Source: CAYNEO01 sp964396245 (lineage in GTDB: Bacteria; Zixibacteria; MSB-5A5; GN15; FEB-12). Taken from it: a DNA stretch of 64,000 nt. The stretch covers positions 1 to 64,000 of the forward strand of contig CAYNEO010000014.1 of the NCBI GenBank assembly GCA_964396245.1, written 5' to 3'. Shown one piece after another: positions 42,822-52,239 of this stretch. Below the pieces are notes generated by a model, which saw only the letters and a program-made list of their open reading frames with translations, was not told where the DNA came from and did not search any database. Position 1 is the first letter of the stretch. Each line of letters opens with the position of its first letter. The position numbers were made by a program, and so were the translations under genes.

Positions 42822-45098
42822 ATGAGCGGAAGAACAACAATCTTACTGCTGGCAGGAATGCTCGCCGGTATCGTTCTGGGATTTCTCCTCGGAACCTACG
42901 CGCCCGGCTTTATGCTCGCCATCAGCTTCATCGGTAAGCTGTTCATCGGCGCCCTGACCATCCTCGCCGCAGTACTCATCGTTGCCGGCCTCGTCGTCGG
43001 CATCACGCGCCTCGGAGACTATCGAAAGCTCGGGCGCTCCGGAAGCAAGTCGCTTCTGTATTTTGCAGTTACGGGGGTTATTGCGGTGATCCTCGGTATC
43101 GCCGCCGGTTATGTATTCAATCCCGGGGGCGGATATGTGATCCCGGGAGGAGCCGAAAATCTCGGCGCCGTCGATGTCATCGGTCAGGGATACACCCTCT
43201 ACAACACCGTACTCCCGGACAACGGCCTCAGCGGAATCGCGGGCGGGCAGTTCTTTGGTCTGATTGCCCTGGCCATAGCATTCGGCGTGGCCCTTCTTCT
43301 AATGGGGGCCAAAGCCCGGCCGGTCGTTACCTTCTTCTCCGGCGTGACATCGACCCTGGGTAACATGGCCACGGTCATGTTGTACGCGGCCCCCCTGGGT
43401 CTCTTTTCTCTCATCGGGACGTCAGTCGCCGGCAAGCAATCGGACCTCGGCCAGGTGTTCACTGTCGCCGGCGGCTTTCCATTCGCCGTGATTATCGCGG
43501 TATTGGTTTATGGCGTCATCATCCTGCCGCTTGCCCTCAAGTTTTTCGGAAAGCGTCCCATTCTGAGCTATCTCGCGAGCCTCGCACCGGCCGTGACGGC
43601 CGGCTTCGGAACAGCATCGTCGACCAGCGCCATCCCGTACACTTATGAAGGCGTCGTCCATCGGCAGAATGTCGACCAGCGGGCCGGCAGCCTGGTCCTG
43701 CCGCTCGGTACCATTGTCAATTTCGGTCCCACCGCCATGATTGTCGTGCTGGGCGGTATGTTCCTCGGTCAGGCCATGGGCATGCCGCTCGGTTTTGGAA
43801 GCGTCCTGCTTCTGGCCCTGCTGGCCATCCTGCTTTCGCTGGGCCTGGCCGGCATCCCGGGCGTTATCACGCCCCTTCTCTATATGACACTGGGGCTGGT
43901 CGGCACCTCCGAAGGGTTGTATGCCGGTATCATTATCGTTGTCGCCGCCGACTGGCTAATCGACCGCGTTCGCGGAGCGGCAAATACCTGGGGTGATGCC
44001 GTCGGCGCGGCCGTAATCGGGGAAACGTTCGAATTCAAGACGGCGACCCGGGCTCCCGCGCGGGAAGAAAGACGGCCAACACGACCGATTCGTAAAGGAC
44101 GAGAAAAGCGGCCGCCGACATCAGACCGTAAACCGGACCGGACTGATAAGCGCCGTCCCGACCGTCGCAGCGGCTCCCGTGAAAGGACCGACCGCCCTTC
44201 GTGGACCGACCGCAGAGACTCTGACCGTCGATCCGGCGGCCGGACGGACCGGGCGGACCGGCCGGACCGGTCCGGCAGCAAGCCACGACAGCCGGACACG
44301 GGTCGCCAGCGCGAAACAGGCAAGTCACCTTTCCAGGTAACCAGCAGCACCCCGCCCGCACTCGACGTTGAATCGGAGAAGCCGTCTGAACCGATGACCC
44401 GGTTCGACCAGAAAAAATCGGCTCCCCAGAGAACATCGCCGCCGGCTCCTTCGCCGCGCCCCAAAGAAGCGCCGGAGAAGCCGCCTCAGGAAAGAGCCCG
44501 GCTGAGCCGCGAGAAGGCAGAAGAAGAGCTGGCCCGGGTGTCGGCCCAGCTCCGGTCACGTCGTGAGACCGCCGGACCTGAACCAAAACCGGAGCGGCAC
44601 GAAACGGCTGAGGAAGCCCCGCAGGAAAATCACTTCCATCCTGAAACCTCCGTTACGCCGGATGAAAGCCCCTCGGAAGACGCCACCGGAGTGACGGCCA
44701 GAACCGAACAGCCGTCAACCGAAACCGAGCCGCGAAGAATCGAAATGGAAACTCCGCCGGAAGCCGACCGGGAACAGGCTTCGTCCGAGGCTGAAATCTC
44801 CGAAGAGGAAGAGCCGGCTGAAGAGGAGATCGCCCGGGTCTCAGCCGAGGAGGAAGAACAGCCTGCCGAGACCGAGACGGTGGAGTACCTCGAAGAGTCG
44901 GAAGAAGAGGCCGAAGAAGAGGAAGAACCTGAGGAGGAAGAGGAGCCCGAAATTCATTACGGGCGGACCAAATCCCGTCGGCGGACGCCTCATCCGAGCA
45001 ATGAGGAAACCGAGAACGAGGGAGACTCCGAGGCCGAGGACGGCTTCTCGAAAGAGGGCATATCGTTCGGGCGCGGGAAGCGAAAACGAACGAGGTAG
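42822..45098 (+). CDS. Dicarboxylate/amino acid:cation symporter with charged tail
   Basis: A 758-residue protein. Residues about 1-405 are an SDF/DAACS symporter (glutamate, aspartate or C4-dicarboxylate uptake with H+ or Na+), with eight membrane helices, re-entrant loop sequence GFGTASSTSAIPYT (about 262-275) and the conserved region GSLVLPLGTIVNFGPTAMIV. From about 406 the protein continues for about 350 residues as a low-complexity, presumably disordered cytosolic tail: first Arg/Pro/Asp rich, with motifs like RRPDRRSG and DRRDSDRRSG, then Pro/Glu, then runs of Glu (EESEEEAEEEEEP), then a basic end (GRGKRKRTR). Family members end at about 420. I use ATG 42822; ATG 42780 adds 14 residues inside a hairpin. 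A perfect terminator follows. Confidence 0.85.
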   Translation: MSGRTTILLLAGMLAGIVLGFLLGTYAPGFMLAISFIGKLFIGALTILAAVLIVAGLVVGITRLGDYRKLGRSGSKSLLYFAVTGVIAVILGIAAGYVFNPGGGYVIPGGAENLGAVDVIGQGYTLYNTVLPDNGLSGIAGGQFFGLIALAIAFGVALLLMGAKARPVVTFFSGVTSTLGNMATVMLYAAPLGLFSLIGTSVAGKQSDLGQVFTVAGGFPFAVIIAVLVYGVIILPLALKFFGKRPILSYLASLAPAVTAGFGTASSTSAIPYTYEGVVHRQNVDQRAGSLVLPLGTIVNFGPTAMIVVLGGMFLGQAMGMPLGFGSVLLLALLAILLSLGLAGIPGVITPLLYMTLGLVGTSEGLYAGIIIVVAADWLIDRVRGAANTWGDAVGAAVIGETFEFKTATRAPAREERRPTRPIRKGREKRPPTSDRKPDRTDKRRPDRRSGSRERTDRPSWTDRRDSDRRSGGRTDRADRPDRSGSKPRQPDTGRQRETGKSPFQVTSSTPPALDVESEKPSEPMTRFDQKKSAPQRTSPPAPSPRPKEAPEKPPQERARLSREKAEEELARVSAQLRSRRETAGPEPKPERHETAEEAPQENHFHPETSVTPDESPSEDATGVTARTEQPSTETEPRRIEMETPPEADREQASSEAEISEEEEPAEEEIARVSAEEEEQPAETETVEYLEESEEEAEEEEEPEEEEEPEIHYGRTKSRRRTPHPSNEETENEGDSEAEDGFSKEGISFGRGKRKRTR

Positions 45099-45120
45099 CC
45101 GCCGCAAAAGAATCTTCACC

Positions 45121-45155
45121 AAGGAGCCGGACCAGGTCCGGCTCCTTTTATTTAA
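45121..45155 (+). terminator. Strong rho-independent terminator
   Basis: AAGGAGCCGGACC / GGTCCGGCTCCTT, a perfect 13-bp stem around one A, then TTATTTAA. It ends the transporter transcript and insulates htpX. Confidence 0.9.
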
Positions 45156-45211
45156 CCCCGTGTCGCGGAACTTTTTGGCCTCTCTTACGATATACGCAGT
45201 AGGAAAATTGT

Positions 45212-45240
45212 TTGACCGGGGCAGGGTCAACGCTTTTAAT
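45212..45240 (+). promoter_or_regulatory. Promoter with operator-like repeat before htpX
   Basis: TTGACC (45212-45217), 17-bp spacer, TTTAAT (45235-45240), 22 bp before the ATG. TTGACC and GGTCAA (45225-45230) make an inverted repeat over the -35 box and spacer, a possible repressor site. Confidence 0.55.
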
Positions 45241-45261
45241 TGATAACGAGGTGGTAATAAT

Positions 45262-46122
45262 ATGAATTCTCTTAAAGTTTTTCTGCTGATGGTGGCCCTG
45301 CTGGCCCTCTTCATGTGGGTCGGCTACATGTTCGGCGGCACCAACGGCATGATCATCGCCTTTGCCATCGCTACGATAATGAACCTGGTCACCTACTGGT
45401 ACTCCGACAAGATGGTCCTCAAAATGTACCGTGGACGACAGGTCACCGAAGCCGATCACCCGCGCCTGTATCGGATCGTTAAAAACGTCGCGACCAAGGC
45501 CATGCTCCCGATGCCGAAAGTGTATATCATTCCGACCCAGGGACCGAATGCTTTTGCGACCGGCCGTAATGCCGAGCACGCCGCCGTCGCCGCAACCGAG
45601 GGAATCCTCGAGTTGCTTGGCGACGACGAACTCGAAGGCGTCATCGGTCACGAAATGGCTCACATCCAGAACAGGGACATGCTCGTAGGCACTATCGCAG
45701 CTACGTTCGTGGGTGCTATCGGTATTCTGGCGTCGATCGCAAGATGGGGCGCAATCTTTGGCGGGTACAGCCGCGACAATGATCGCGGCGGGCTGTTCGG
45801 TCTCCTGGCGATCGCGATAGTGGCCCCGATCATGGGCATGGTGCTCCAGGCGGCAATATCACGCCAGCGAGAATTCAAAGCCGACGCCGAAGGGGGACGG
45901 ATCACCGGCAAGTATCTCGCGCTGGCTTCCGCCCTCCAGAAACTGCATCGCTCGCCGGTGCGGATGAACCTCGACAAGCACCCGGCCACGGCCAACCTGA
46001 TGATAGCGAACCCGATTTCCGGACGCGGCCTCACGTCGCTGTTTTCCACCCACCCGCCGGTCGAGAAGCGAATTGAGCGCCTGCGGGCCATGGCGCAGCA
46101 AGGGGTGTATCAGAGTTACTGA
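45262..46122 (+). CDS. htpX: Membrane zinc protease HtpX
   Basis: A 286-residue M48B metalloprotease that degrades misfolded membrane proteins and acts beside FtsH. Two N-terminal membrane helices (about 5-22, 28-46), then QVTEADHPRLYRIVKN, MPKVYIIPTQGPNAFATGR, the zinc motif HEMAH (H130, E131, H134) in VIGHEMAHIQNRD, two more hydrophobic segments (about 145-165, 180-200) and the third ligand glutamate region REFKADAEGG, where the usual form is REFxAD. Length is normal. A GAGGTGGTAATAAT ribosome binding site precedes the ATG. It may be co-transcribed with the CNNM-type gene 69 bp downstream. Confidence 0.95.
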   Translation: MNSLKVFLLMVALLALFMWVGYMFGGTNGMIIAFAIATIMNLVTYWYSDKMVLKMYRGRQVTEADHPRLYRIVKNVATKAMLPMPKVYIIPTQGPNAFATGRNAEHAAVAATEGILELLGDDELEGVIGHEMAHIQNRDMLVGTIAATFVGAIGILASIARWGAIFGGYSRDNDRGGLFGLLAIAIVAPIMGMVLQAAISRQREFKADAEGGRITGKYLALASALQKLHRSPVRMNLDKHPATANLMIANPISGRGLTSLFSTHPPVEKRIERLRAMAQQGVYQSY

Positions 46123-46191
46123 TGAATATCGCCGATAGCGAGCCGGGCGGTCAACCCGGGCCTGTCAAAGTCATAGAGGCTGCTGAACACC

Positions 46192-47511
46192 ATGGACGGT
46201 AGCCTCACTCTCGAACTGCTGGCAATCCTGGTGCTTATCCTGGCCAATGGATTTTTCGCATTGGCCGAATTTTCCGTCATCGCCAGCCGAAAAAGCCGGC
46301 TGCGGCAAAAAGCCGAAGAACGCAAGCCCGGCGCTGAACAAGCCGCCAAACTTCGCGAAAACCCCGAACGATTCCTCGCCACGATTCAGGTGGGAATCAC
46401 ACTCGTGGCTGCCATGGTAGGTGTCTTCAGCGGCGCCACCATGGTCAATAAGCTCGCCGAGGCTATCAAACTCATCCCGATTCACGGTATCCAGAATGCC
46501 GCGACCGGAATCTCGATGGTGTTGGTGGTTGTCCTGATCACTGTCCTGTCGGTCGTCCTCGGCGAACTGGTGCCCAAGTACCTGGCCCTGTCTTTCCCCG
46601 AGAGATACGCCCGCTATGTCGCGCGGCCGATATCATTCTTTGTCAAGGTCACATCCATATTCTCACGGCTGCTGAGCGGCACGGCCCTTTCCATTGTCCG
46701 CATGCTTGGCGTCCGAAGTGACCCGCAACGCGGCGCCGTGAGCGAAGAGGAAATCAACCAGCTGGTCATAGAGGGCCGGGAAGAGGGCGTGTTCGACGAT
46801 ACCCAGAGAGAATTCATCCGCTCCGTGTTCGAGTTCGCCGACTCCACGGTGCGACGGGCGATGACTCCTCGGACCGATGTGATCGGCATCGACATCGACG
46901 GCAAGCCGATTGATATCGTCACCCTGATGGTCGAGCAGGGATACAGCCGCTACCCTGTCTTCAAGGGCAACATCGACACTGTCGTCGGAGTCATATACGC
47001 CAAAGACGTCCTCCAGAAAGAGATGAATGCCCGCGACATAGACGTCGCCGGGATTCTCAGGGAGGCGCTGTACGTTCCGGACTCCATGCCGTTGTCGAAA
47101 CTGCTGCGTGAGTTCCAGAAGGGGAAAAATCACATGGCCGTCGTGCTCGATGATTTCGGCGGCACCGCCGGCATCATCACGCTCGAGGATATTCTCGAGG
47201 AGCTCGTCGGCGAGATACAGGACGAGTACGACACCGAGGCAAAACCGCTGGTCAGGCACTCGGATACCGTCGCCTTTGCCGACAGCTCGGTCTGGCCCGG
47301 CGAAGTCAACGATTTGCTGAACTCAAACCTTCCCGAAGACGATGTCGACACGCTGGCCGGCCTGTTCATGGAAGCGGTCGGTCGCCTCCCCGAACAGCAC
47401 GAGACCGTCACGATTGCCGATGTCAAACTGACCGTGCTGGCCAAGGACGAGAACCGTATACTCAGGATCAAGGCGGAAAAGATCGTGCCCGAGAGTACGC
47501 CGAGGGAATAA
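46192..47511 (+). CDS. CNNM/HlyC-type membrane protein with CBS domains
   Basis: A 439-residue protein of the UPF0053/CNNM (hemolysin C-like, CorB) family, implicated in Mg2+/Co2+ homeostasis. N-terminal DUF21 region with about four helices (1-200: LLAILVLILANGFFALAEFS, then VGITLVAAMVGVFSGAT, VVLGELVPKYLAL), two CBS domains (about 215-335, with VMTPRTD-type RAMTPRTDVIGID and NHMAVVLDDFGGTAGIITLEDILEE; split here) and the transporter-associated CorC_HlyC domain (about 350-430). All parts are present at normal length. The YqaA/DedA-like gene begins 19 bp downstream, so the two form an operon. Confidence 0.9.
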   Translation: MDGSLTLELLAILVLILANGFFALAEFSVIASRKSRLRQKAEERKPGAEQAAKLRENPERFLATIQVGITLVAAMVGVFSGATMVNKLAEAIKLIPIHGIQNAATGISMVLVVVLITVLSVVLGELVPKYLALSFPERYARYVARPISFFVKVTSIFSRLLSGTALSIVRMLGVRSDPQRGAVSEEEINQLVIEGREEGVFDDTQREFIRSVFEFADSTVRRAMTPRTDVIGIDIDGKPIDIVTLMVEQGYSRYPVFKGNIDTVVGVIYAKDVLQKEMNARDIDVAGILREALYVPDSMPLSKLLREFQKGKNHMAVVLDDFGGTAGIITLEDILEELVGEIQDEYDTEAKPLVRHSDTVAFADSSVWPGEVNDLLNSNLPEDDVDTLAGLFMEAVGRLPEQHETVTIADVKLTVLAKDENRILRIKAEKIVPESTPRE

Positions 47512-47529
47512 CCGAGGAGATCTTCTTCG

Positions 47530-48198
47530 ATGACAAACATACTGCGCGCTCCTCTGGTCTGGAGCCGTCGGCTATATGACTGGGTCTTGAGCTGGGGCGA
47601 GAAACGTCACGGTCAAACCGCGCTTTTCTTCCTCTCGATGGCGGAAGCCTCCTTTTTCCCCATTCCTCCCGACGCCCTCCTGATTGCCCTCTGTATGGGT
47701 TCGCATCGCAAGTGGGTCCGGTTTGCGATCGTTTGCTCGATAGGCTCGATAATCGGCGGTATGCTCGGCTACTTGATCGGATATGCGGCGTTTGAAGTGA
47801 TCGGCCACAAGATACTGGACTTCATCGCAACCATTTCCGGCGGTGACCCGGATCAGATGCTTTCCGTGGCCCGGTACTGGTTCGATGAAAAGCGGGTCTG
47901 GGGCATGCAGGTGGGCGCCTGGGCAGTCGGAATTGCCGGGTTCACGCCCATCCCGTACAAAGTCTTCACGATCGCAGCCGGCTTCTTCTCTATGAGCTTC
48001 CCGATTTTCGTGATCGCATCGGCCGTCAGCCGTTCGCTCCGATTTTTCGTTGTCGCGGGACTCGTCGGGACCCTCTTCGAGCGCTACGGCGTGCGCATTA
48101 AGGAGTTCATTGACAAGTACTTCAATGCTCTCGCCATCGCCTTTGTGGTTCTCTTGATAGCCGGATTCGTCTCGCTCAAATTTATCGGTGCCGACTGA
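47530..48198 (+). CDS. DedA/YqaA-family membrane protein
   Basis: A 222-residue VTT-domain membrane protein similar to YqaA and the DedA family, now thought to scramble or recycle lipids at the inner membrane. Marks: SMAEASFFPIPPDALLIALC near the N-terminus, the membrane-reentrant segment GSIIGGMLGYLIGYAAFE, then the conserved FTPIPYKVFTIAAGFFSMSF with the proline-flanked motif and RSLRFFVVAGLVGTLFERYG. It begins 19 bp after the CNNM-type gene and is probably co-expressed. The ribosome binding site CCGAGGAGATC precedes the ATG. Confidence 0.87.
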   Translation: MTNILRAPLVWSRRLYDWVLSWGEKRHGQTALFFLSMAEASFFPIPPDALLIALCMGSHRKWVRFAIVCSIGSIIGGMLGYLIGYAAFEVIGHKILDFIATISGGDPDQMLSVARYWFDEKRVWGMQVGAWAVGIAGFTPIPYKVFTIAAGFFSMSFPIFVIASAVSRSLRFFVVAGLVGTLFERYGVRIKEFIDKYFNALAIAFVVLLIAGFVSLKFIGAD

Positions 48199-48315
48199 AA
48201 ATCTCACCGCATGACCGACTCTTTTTGTGTTTCTTTGTGGGCTTCAACCGCATTTTTGTGTATATTAGTCAACCTTTAACGTGCTCGACCGCAATAGATA
48301 CTGACTGACAAACTG

Positions 48316-49680
48316 ATGAGCGAACTGCGAAAGAAACTGGTGGAACTGGAAGTAACCGACCTCGCCTTCGACGGTAAGTCGGTGGCGCATCAGGAAGGCA
48401 AGGTGGTCTTCCTGCGCGGCGGTCTTCCGGGAGAAACCGTCCTCGCTGAAATTACCCGCCAGAAGCCCCGCTACAATGAAGGCGTCGTAAAGGAAATTGT
48501 CGGCCAATCCGACATGCGGACGCCCGCAATCTGTTCTCACTTCGATATATGCGGCGGCTGCACCTGGCAGGACCTGCTGTACGAAAAACAGCTCCAGTTC
48601 AAGAAAAAACAGGTCAATGACTGCATCGAGCGCATCGGCGGACTCGAATCAGTCGTGGTGGAAGACGTCATCGGCTCGGTAGAGATTTTTAACTACCGCA
48701 ACAAGATGGAATTCTCTTTCCACACCTCCGATGACGGATTCACTCTGGGCCTGCATCGGCGCGGACACTTCGACCAGGTTTTCGACATCGACAAGTGCCA
48801 CCTCCAGTCCGCACAGTCCAACGCCATCGTGGCGTGGATTCGGGATTTCGTCAAGCGGAATGACATCCCGGTCTACGACGTCAAGAACCACACCGGCTTC
48901 ATGAGATTCCTTGTTATCAGAACCGGCAAGCGGACCGGCCAGACGATGGTCAATATCGTCACCAATTACGGCGATTTGCCCCGCCACCAGGAACTCGTGG
49001 AACAACTCCGCGAGGCATTTCCCGACGTTACGACCGTCATTCACAGCCAGAACGGCCGGAAATCCAATATCGCCACCGGCGAAATCGAACACATTCTCTA
49101 TGGCTCGGGCTATGTCGAGGAAAAACTCTTTGAGCGTCGTTTTCGCATACGGGCGAACTCGTTCTTCCAGACGAACTCGATCCAGGCCGAGACTCTCTAT
49201 CGCACGGCGTTTGATATGCTCGACCCGAACCGGACCGACCGGATTCTCGATCTGTACTGCGGGACCGGGTCGATAGGTCTGCTGATTTCGGACCGTGTCG
49301 CGGAAGTGGTCGGCGTTGAGTTAGTGGCCGATGCCATCCGCACCGCACGGGAAAACGCCGCCGTCAACGGGATAGAGAACGTGACATTTCACGAGAGCGA
49401 CGTTAAAGAGTTCCTGAAGTCCTCGCCGGAGGCGCCGGAGCCGTTCGACGCGGTTATCGTTGATCCGCCGCGCGCCGGACTGCATCCGAAAGCCCTCAAG
49501 CGACTGATCGAAATCCGGCCGAAAAAGCTGCTCTATATATCCTGTAATCCATCGACTTTCGCCCGCGACGCTAAATCGCTCGTAGACGCCGGTTATTCCT
49601 TGCCGCGCGTGCAGCCGGTCGATATGTTTCCACACACAATGCACATAGAGGTGGTCGGACGGTTTGATCGCGGGGAGTGA
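48316..49680 (+). CDS. rlmD: 23S rRNA (uracil-C5)-methyltransferase, RlmD-type
   Basis: A 454-residue RNA m5U methyltransferase. N-terminal TRAM domain (about 8-65, DLAFDGKSVAHQEGKVVFLRG-type); iron-sulfur cysteines C73-x5-C79-x2-C82 with a fourth C161; a SAM-binding domain with LDLYCGTGSIGLLIS, GVELVADAI and VDPPRAGLHPKA; and the catalytic nucleophile C410 in YISCNPSTFARD. This enzyme adds a 5-methyl group to U1939 or U747 of 23S rRNA (RlmD or RlmC/RumA type); the choice between these is inference. A TATATT -10 lies at about 48258-48263, giving a leader of about 45 nt. No clear Shine-Dalgarno. Confidence 0.88.
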   Translation: MSELRKKLVELEVTDLAFDGKSVAHQEGKVVFLRGGLPGETVLAEITRQKPRYNEGVVKEIVGQSDMRTPAICSHFDICGGCTWQDLLYEKQLQFKKKQVNDCIERIGGLESVVVEDVIGSVEIFNYRNKMEFSFHTSDDGFTLGLHRRGHFDQVFDIDKCHLQSAQSNAIVAWIRDFVKRNDIPVYDVKNHTGFMRFLVIRTGKRTGQTMVNIVTNYGDLPRHQELVEQLREAFPDVTTVIHSQNGRKSNIATGEIEHILYGSGYVEEKLFERRFRIRANSFFQTNSIQAETLYRTAFDMLDPNRTDRILDLYCGTGSIGLLISDRVAEVVGVELVADAIRTARENAAVNGIENVTFHESDVKEFLKSSPEAPEPFDAVIVDPPRAGLHPKALKRLIEIRPKKLLYISCNPSTFARDAKSLVDAGYSLPRVQPVDMFPHTMHIEVVGRFDRGE

Positions 49681-49745
49681 CGGACCAGGCCGAATAAGGA
49701 TTTTCAGTGATCTGCCGACCTACATAGCACCAAGGAGGTCAAAAC

Positions 49746-51479
49746 TTGCGCACGGTTAAACAGACCACAGCCTTGCTCATAGTGATAGTTTTCACGACGG
49801 TTCTTTTCTCGCAAGCGGTGTTCGCCGCCACCCAGAAAGAAAGATTCGACAAACTCTCCGGCGAGATTCTTGAACTCATCCAGTCCTTCTATCCCGTTCA
49901 ATCGACCATGATGGGAATCCACAGCTATGACCATCGCCTGGGCGATTTCTCCGCGGCCTCGGTCAAGTCCATGGTCAGAAAGCTGAAGGACTACGAGGTC
50001 AAACTGCACAAGATCAATACTTCGTCGTTCTCTCTCGAGGACCGGACCAACTATCGGCTGATCAAATCCAATCTCGATATCGCGCTGCTCAATCTCGACA
50101 AGATCGAATGGCAGCGGTTTTCGCCCGGCCTGTATGTCGATGAGGCCGTCAACGGCGTCTATTATCTCGAATTGTCGCAGCACGCCCCAATGTCGGAAAA
50201 GCTGTATTCGATCATCGACCGAATGAAGGCCGTGCCCGACCTGTTCGAAACCGCCCGGGAAAACCTGCGCCAGGTGCCACCGGTCTATATCGAGACGGCC
50301 GGCCGGTCACTGCAGTCCGGGATGGATTTCTACCGCCAGATAGCCTCCGAGATGATGGCGGAATTTCCTGACCGGGCCGATGAAATCCTGAAAGTTTCCA
50401 CCGTCGCACGCGAAGCCATGAATGATTTTCTGAACTACCTGTCACAGGTCACACCCGGCGATGAAAAGGGATTTGCCATCGGCAAAAAGAACTTCGATTA
50501 CATGCTCTCCAACGACTACTTCCTGGACTACGATTCCGATTCTCTTCTGAAAATCGGCGAGCAAATGTTGGCCGGTGTTCAGCAGGAATACGATGAACAG
50601 GAGCAGTATCTCGCGGCCAACCAGAACGGCCAGGATTCGGTGTTCGTGCCGCAGTGTTTTTCCCGTGAGGACTTGATCGACTATTACGGCTGGGAAATCG
50701 ACCAGGTGAAGCTGTTTCTCACCGAGAATGAGATTGTCAGCATCCCGGAAGATATTGCTCCCCTCGAAGTGGTCGAGACGCCGCCGTTCCTCAGCACCAT
50801 GATTACCAGCATCGCCTACGAGCCCGCCGGCCCGTTTGACGATACCCAGCGGGGACTGATCTATATTCGGCCGATACCGCAAAATATGGACCGTCGGCAG
50901 CTGGAGGCGCGGTTCCGTTATGTCGATCGGCGTGGTTTCCGCGGGTCGGTCGTCCACGAAGGGTATCCGGGACACCACCTGCAGATGCAAATCGCGGCAA
51001 GAAACGCGAGCGCCGTGCGCCGATGGCAGACGAACCCCATGATGATCGAAGGATGGGGACTGTATTGCGAAGAATTGATGTACAACGACGGTCTGTACGG
51101 CGCTGATGACCCGGCACAGCGGCTGAAAGTGCTCGGCGGCATTCGCATGCGGGCGGCGCGCGTGATTGCCGACGTGAAGTTGCATACCGGGCAGTTCACC
51201 GTCGACCAGTGTGTCGATTGGATGACCGATGTGCTCGGTATCGATACCGAGTCCGGTCGGCAGTTTATCGCGGGCGAAGTAAGACGCTACACGCTGACTC
51301 CCACGTACCAGATGTCCTATCTCATGGGCAAGCGGGATATCGACCGGCTCCGGCAGGCCATGGAAGAGCGCGAGGGGGAGAACTTCTCCGAACAGCAGTT
51401 TCACGATGCCCTTCTCGCCGAAGGATCGATTCCTACGGCACTTATGTGGGACCTCCTTGGCTTGAGCCGTCCTCATTAA
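49746..51479 (+). CDS. Exported DUF885 metalloprotein
   Basis: A 577-residue protein. It starts at a TTG because AAGGAGGTC lies 6 bp upstream and the signal peptide (RTVKQTTALLIVIVFTTVLF, cut near VFA-AT) begins there. The DUF885 hallmark HEGYPGHH (H404-H411) is present in VHEGYPGHHLQMQIAA, with a later glutamate in GWGLYCEELM that would complete an M32/M3-like zinc site. Helical throughout. Members are putative carboxypeptidase-like zinc enzymes outside the cytosol, function unproven. It is monocistronic with a strong terminator 30 bp after the stop. Confidence 0.85.
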   Translation: MRTVKQTTALLIVIVFTTVLFSQAVFAATQKERFDKLSGEILELIQSFYPVQSTMMGIHSYDHRLGDFSAASVKSMVRKLKDYEVKLHKINTSSFSLEDRTNYRLIKSNLDIALLNLDKIEWQRFSPGLYVDEAVNGVYYLELSQHAPMSEKLYSIIDRMKAVPDLFETARENLRQVPPVYIETAGRSLQSGMDFYRQIASEMMAEFPDRADEILKVSTVAREAMNDFLNYLSQVTPGDEKGFAIGKKNFDYMLSNDYFLDYDSDSLLKIGEQMLAGVQQEYDEQEQYLAANQNGQDSVFVPQCFSREDLIDYYGWEIDQVKLFLTENEIVSIPEDIAPLEVVETPPFLSTMITSIAYEPAGPFDDTQRGLIYIRPIPQNMDRRQLEARFRYVDRRGFRGSVVHEGYPGHHLQMQIAARNASAVRRWQTNPMMIEGWGLYCEELMYNDGLYGADDPAQRLKVLGGIRMRAARVIADVKLHTGQFTVDQCVDWMTDVLGIDTESGRQFIAGEVRRYTLTPTYQMSYLMGKRDIDRLRQAMEEREGENFSEQQFHDALLAEGSIPTALMWDLLGLSRPH

Positions 51480-51508
51480 ACCCGATCGGCATAAGACTGA
51501 TAATACTC

Positions 51509-51536
51509 AGCCCCGGCTTATCGCCGGGGCTTTTTT
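51509..51536 (+). terminator. Strong terminator after the DUF885 gene
   Basis: AGCCCCGGC-TTATC-GCCGGGGCT, a perfect 9-bp stem, then TTTTTT. Confidence 0.92.
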
Positions 51537-51733
51537 GGCTTATGAAGGTCTCGTCTTCCGGCGGCAGTCGTGCCCGTAAACAACTGTTAGACAACCGGTT
51601 GTCGTTTCCAGTATGAATCGGGGCGGGCCCGGATAAGGGGCTTAATTCGGACCGAACCGGTCAACTGGCTATAGGGCAAACGAATAGCGGCGATTGAATT
51701 TTTGTTTTTCCTTTATTTCATCGCTCATTTGTT

Positions 51734-51739
51734 TATATT
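51734..51739 (+). promoter_or_regulatory. -10 box TATATT directly before the HIT gene
   Basis: TATATT ends 8 bp before the ATG at 51748. There is no Shine-Dalgarno in between, so the transcript probably begins at or next to the start codon. The -35 region is AT-rich and not consensus. Confidence 0.5.
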
Positions 51740-51747
51740 AGCCACAT

Positions 51748-52239
51748 ATGGATAACAATATTCTCTGGGCGCCCTGGCGTTCTGCGTTTGTGCTGGCCAA
51801 AAAAGAAAAGGGATGCCCACTGTGCAAAGCTCTCGAGGCGGAAACGGACTCGGTCGAGAATCTCATCGTCTATCGCGGCAAGACCTGCTTCGTGATTCTC
51901 AACAAGTTTCCGTACAACTCCGGTCATGCCATGATCTGTCCCAACCGTCATCTGCCTGACCTGAGAGATTTGAACGAAGAAGAATCGGCCGAGCTGTTCG
52001 AACTGGTGCGCACTACCGTAAGATTGCTCCAGGAGGTCATCAAGCCCCAGTCATTCAATCTCGGGATGAATATCGGCGAAGGTTCCGGGGCGGGGATTCC
52101 GCAACACCTGCATATGCATGTCGTCCCCCGGTGGAACGGCGACACCAGCTTCATGATGGTCCTGGGCAAGACAAAGGTCGTTTCGGTGCCGCTCGATCCG
52201 GTTTATGAGAAGATGAAGGAAGCATTCGACAGGTTATGA
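51748..52239 (+). CDS. HIT-family nucleotide hydrolase/phosphorylase
   Basis: A 163-residue HIT protein. The triad motif is QHLHMHVVPRW (Q119, H120, H122, H124), with the central histidine as nucleophile. The N-terminus has WAPWRSAFV, CPLCKAL with two cysteines (possible zinc site), and NKFPYNSGHAMICPNRHLPDL typical of the Ap4A phosphorylase-like HIT branch. It cleaves dinucleoside polyphosphates or nucleotidyl compounds. The gene may be leaderless. Its stop overlaps the start of the aconitase-like gene (ATGA), so translation of the two is coupled. Confidence 0.9.
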   Translation: MDNNILWAPWRSAFVLAKKEKGCPLCKALEAETDSVENLIVYRGKTCFVILNKFPYNSGHAMICPNRHLPDLRDLNEEESAELFELVRTTVRLLQEVIKPQSFNLGMNIGEGSGAGIPQHLHMHVVPRWNGDTSFMMVLGKTKVVSVPLDPVYEKMKEAFDRL

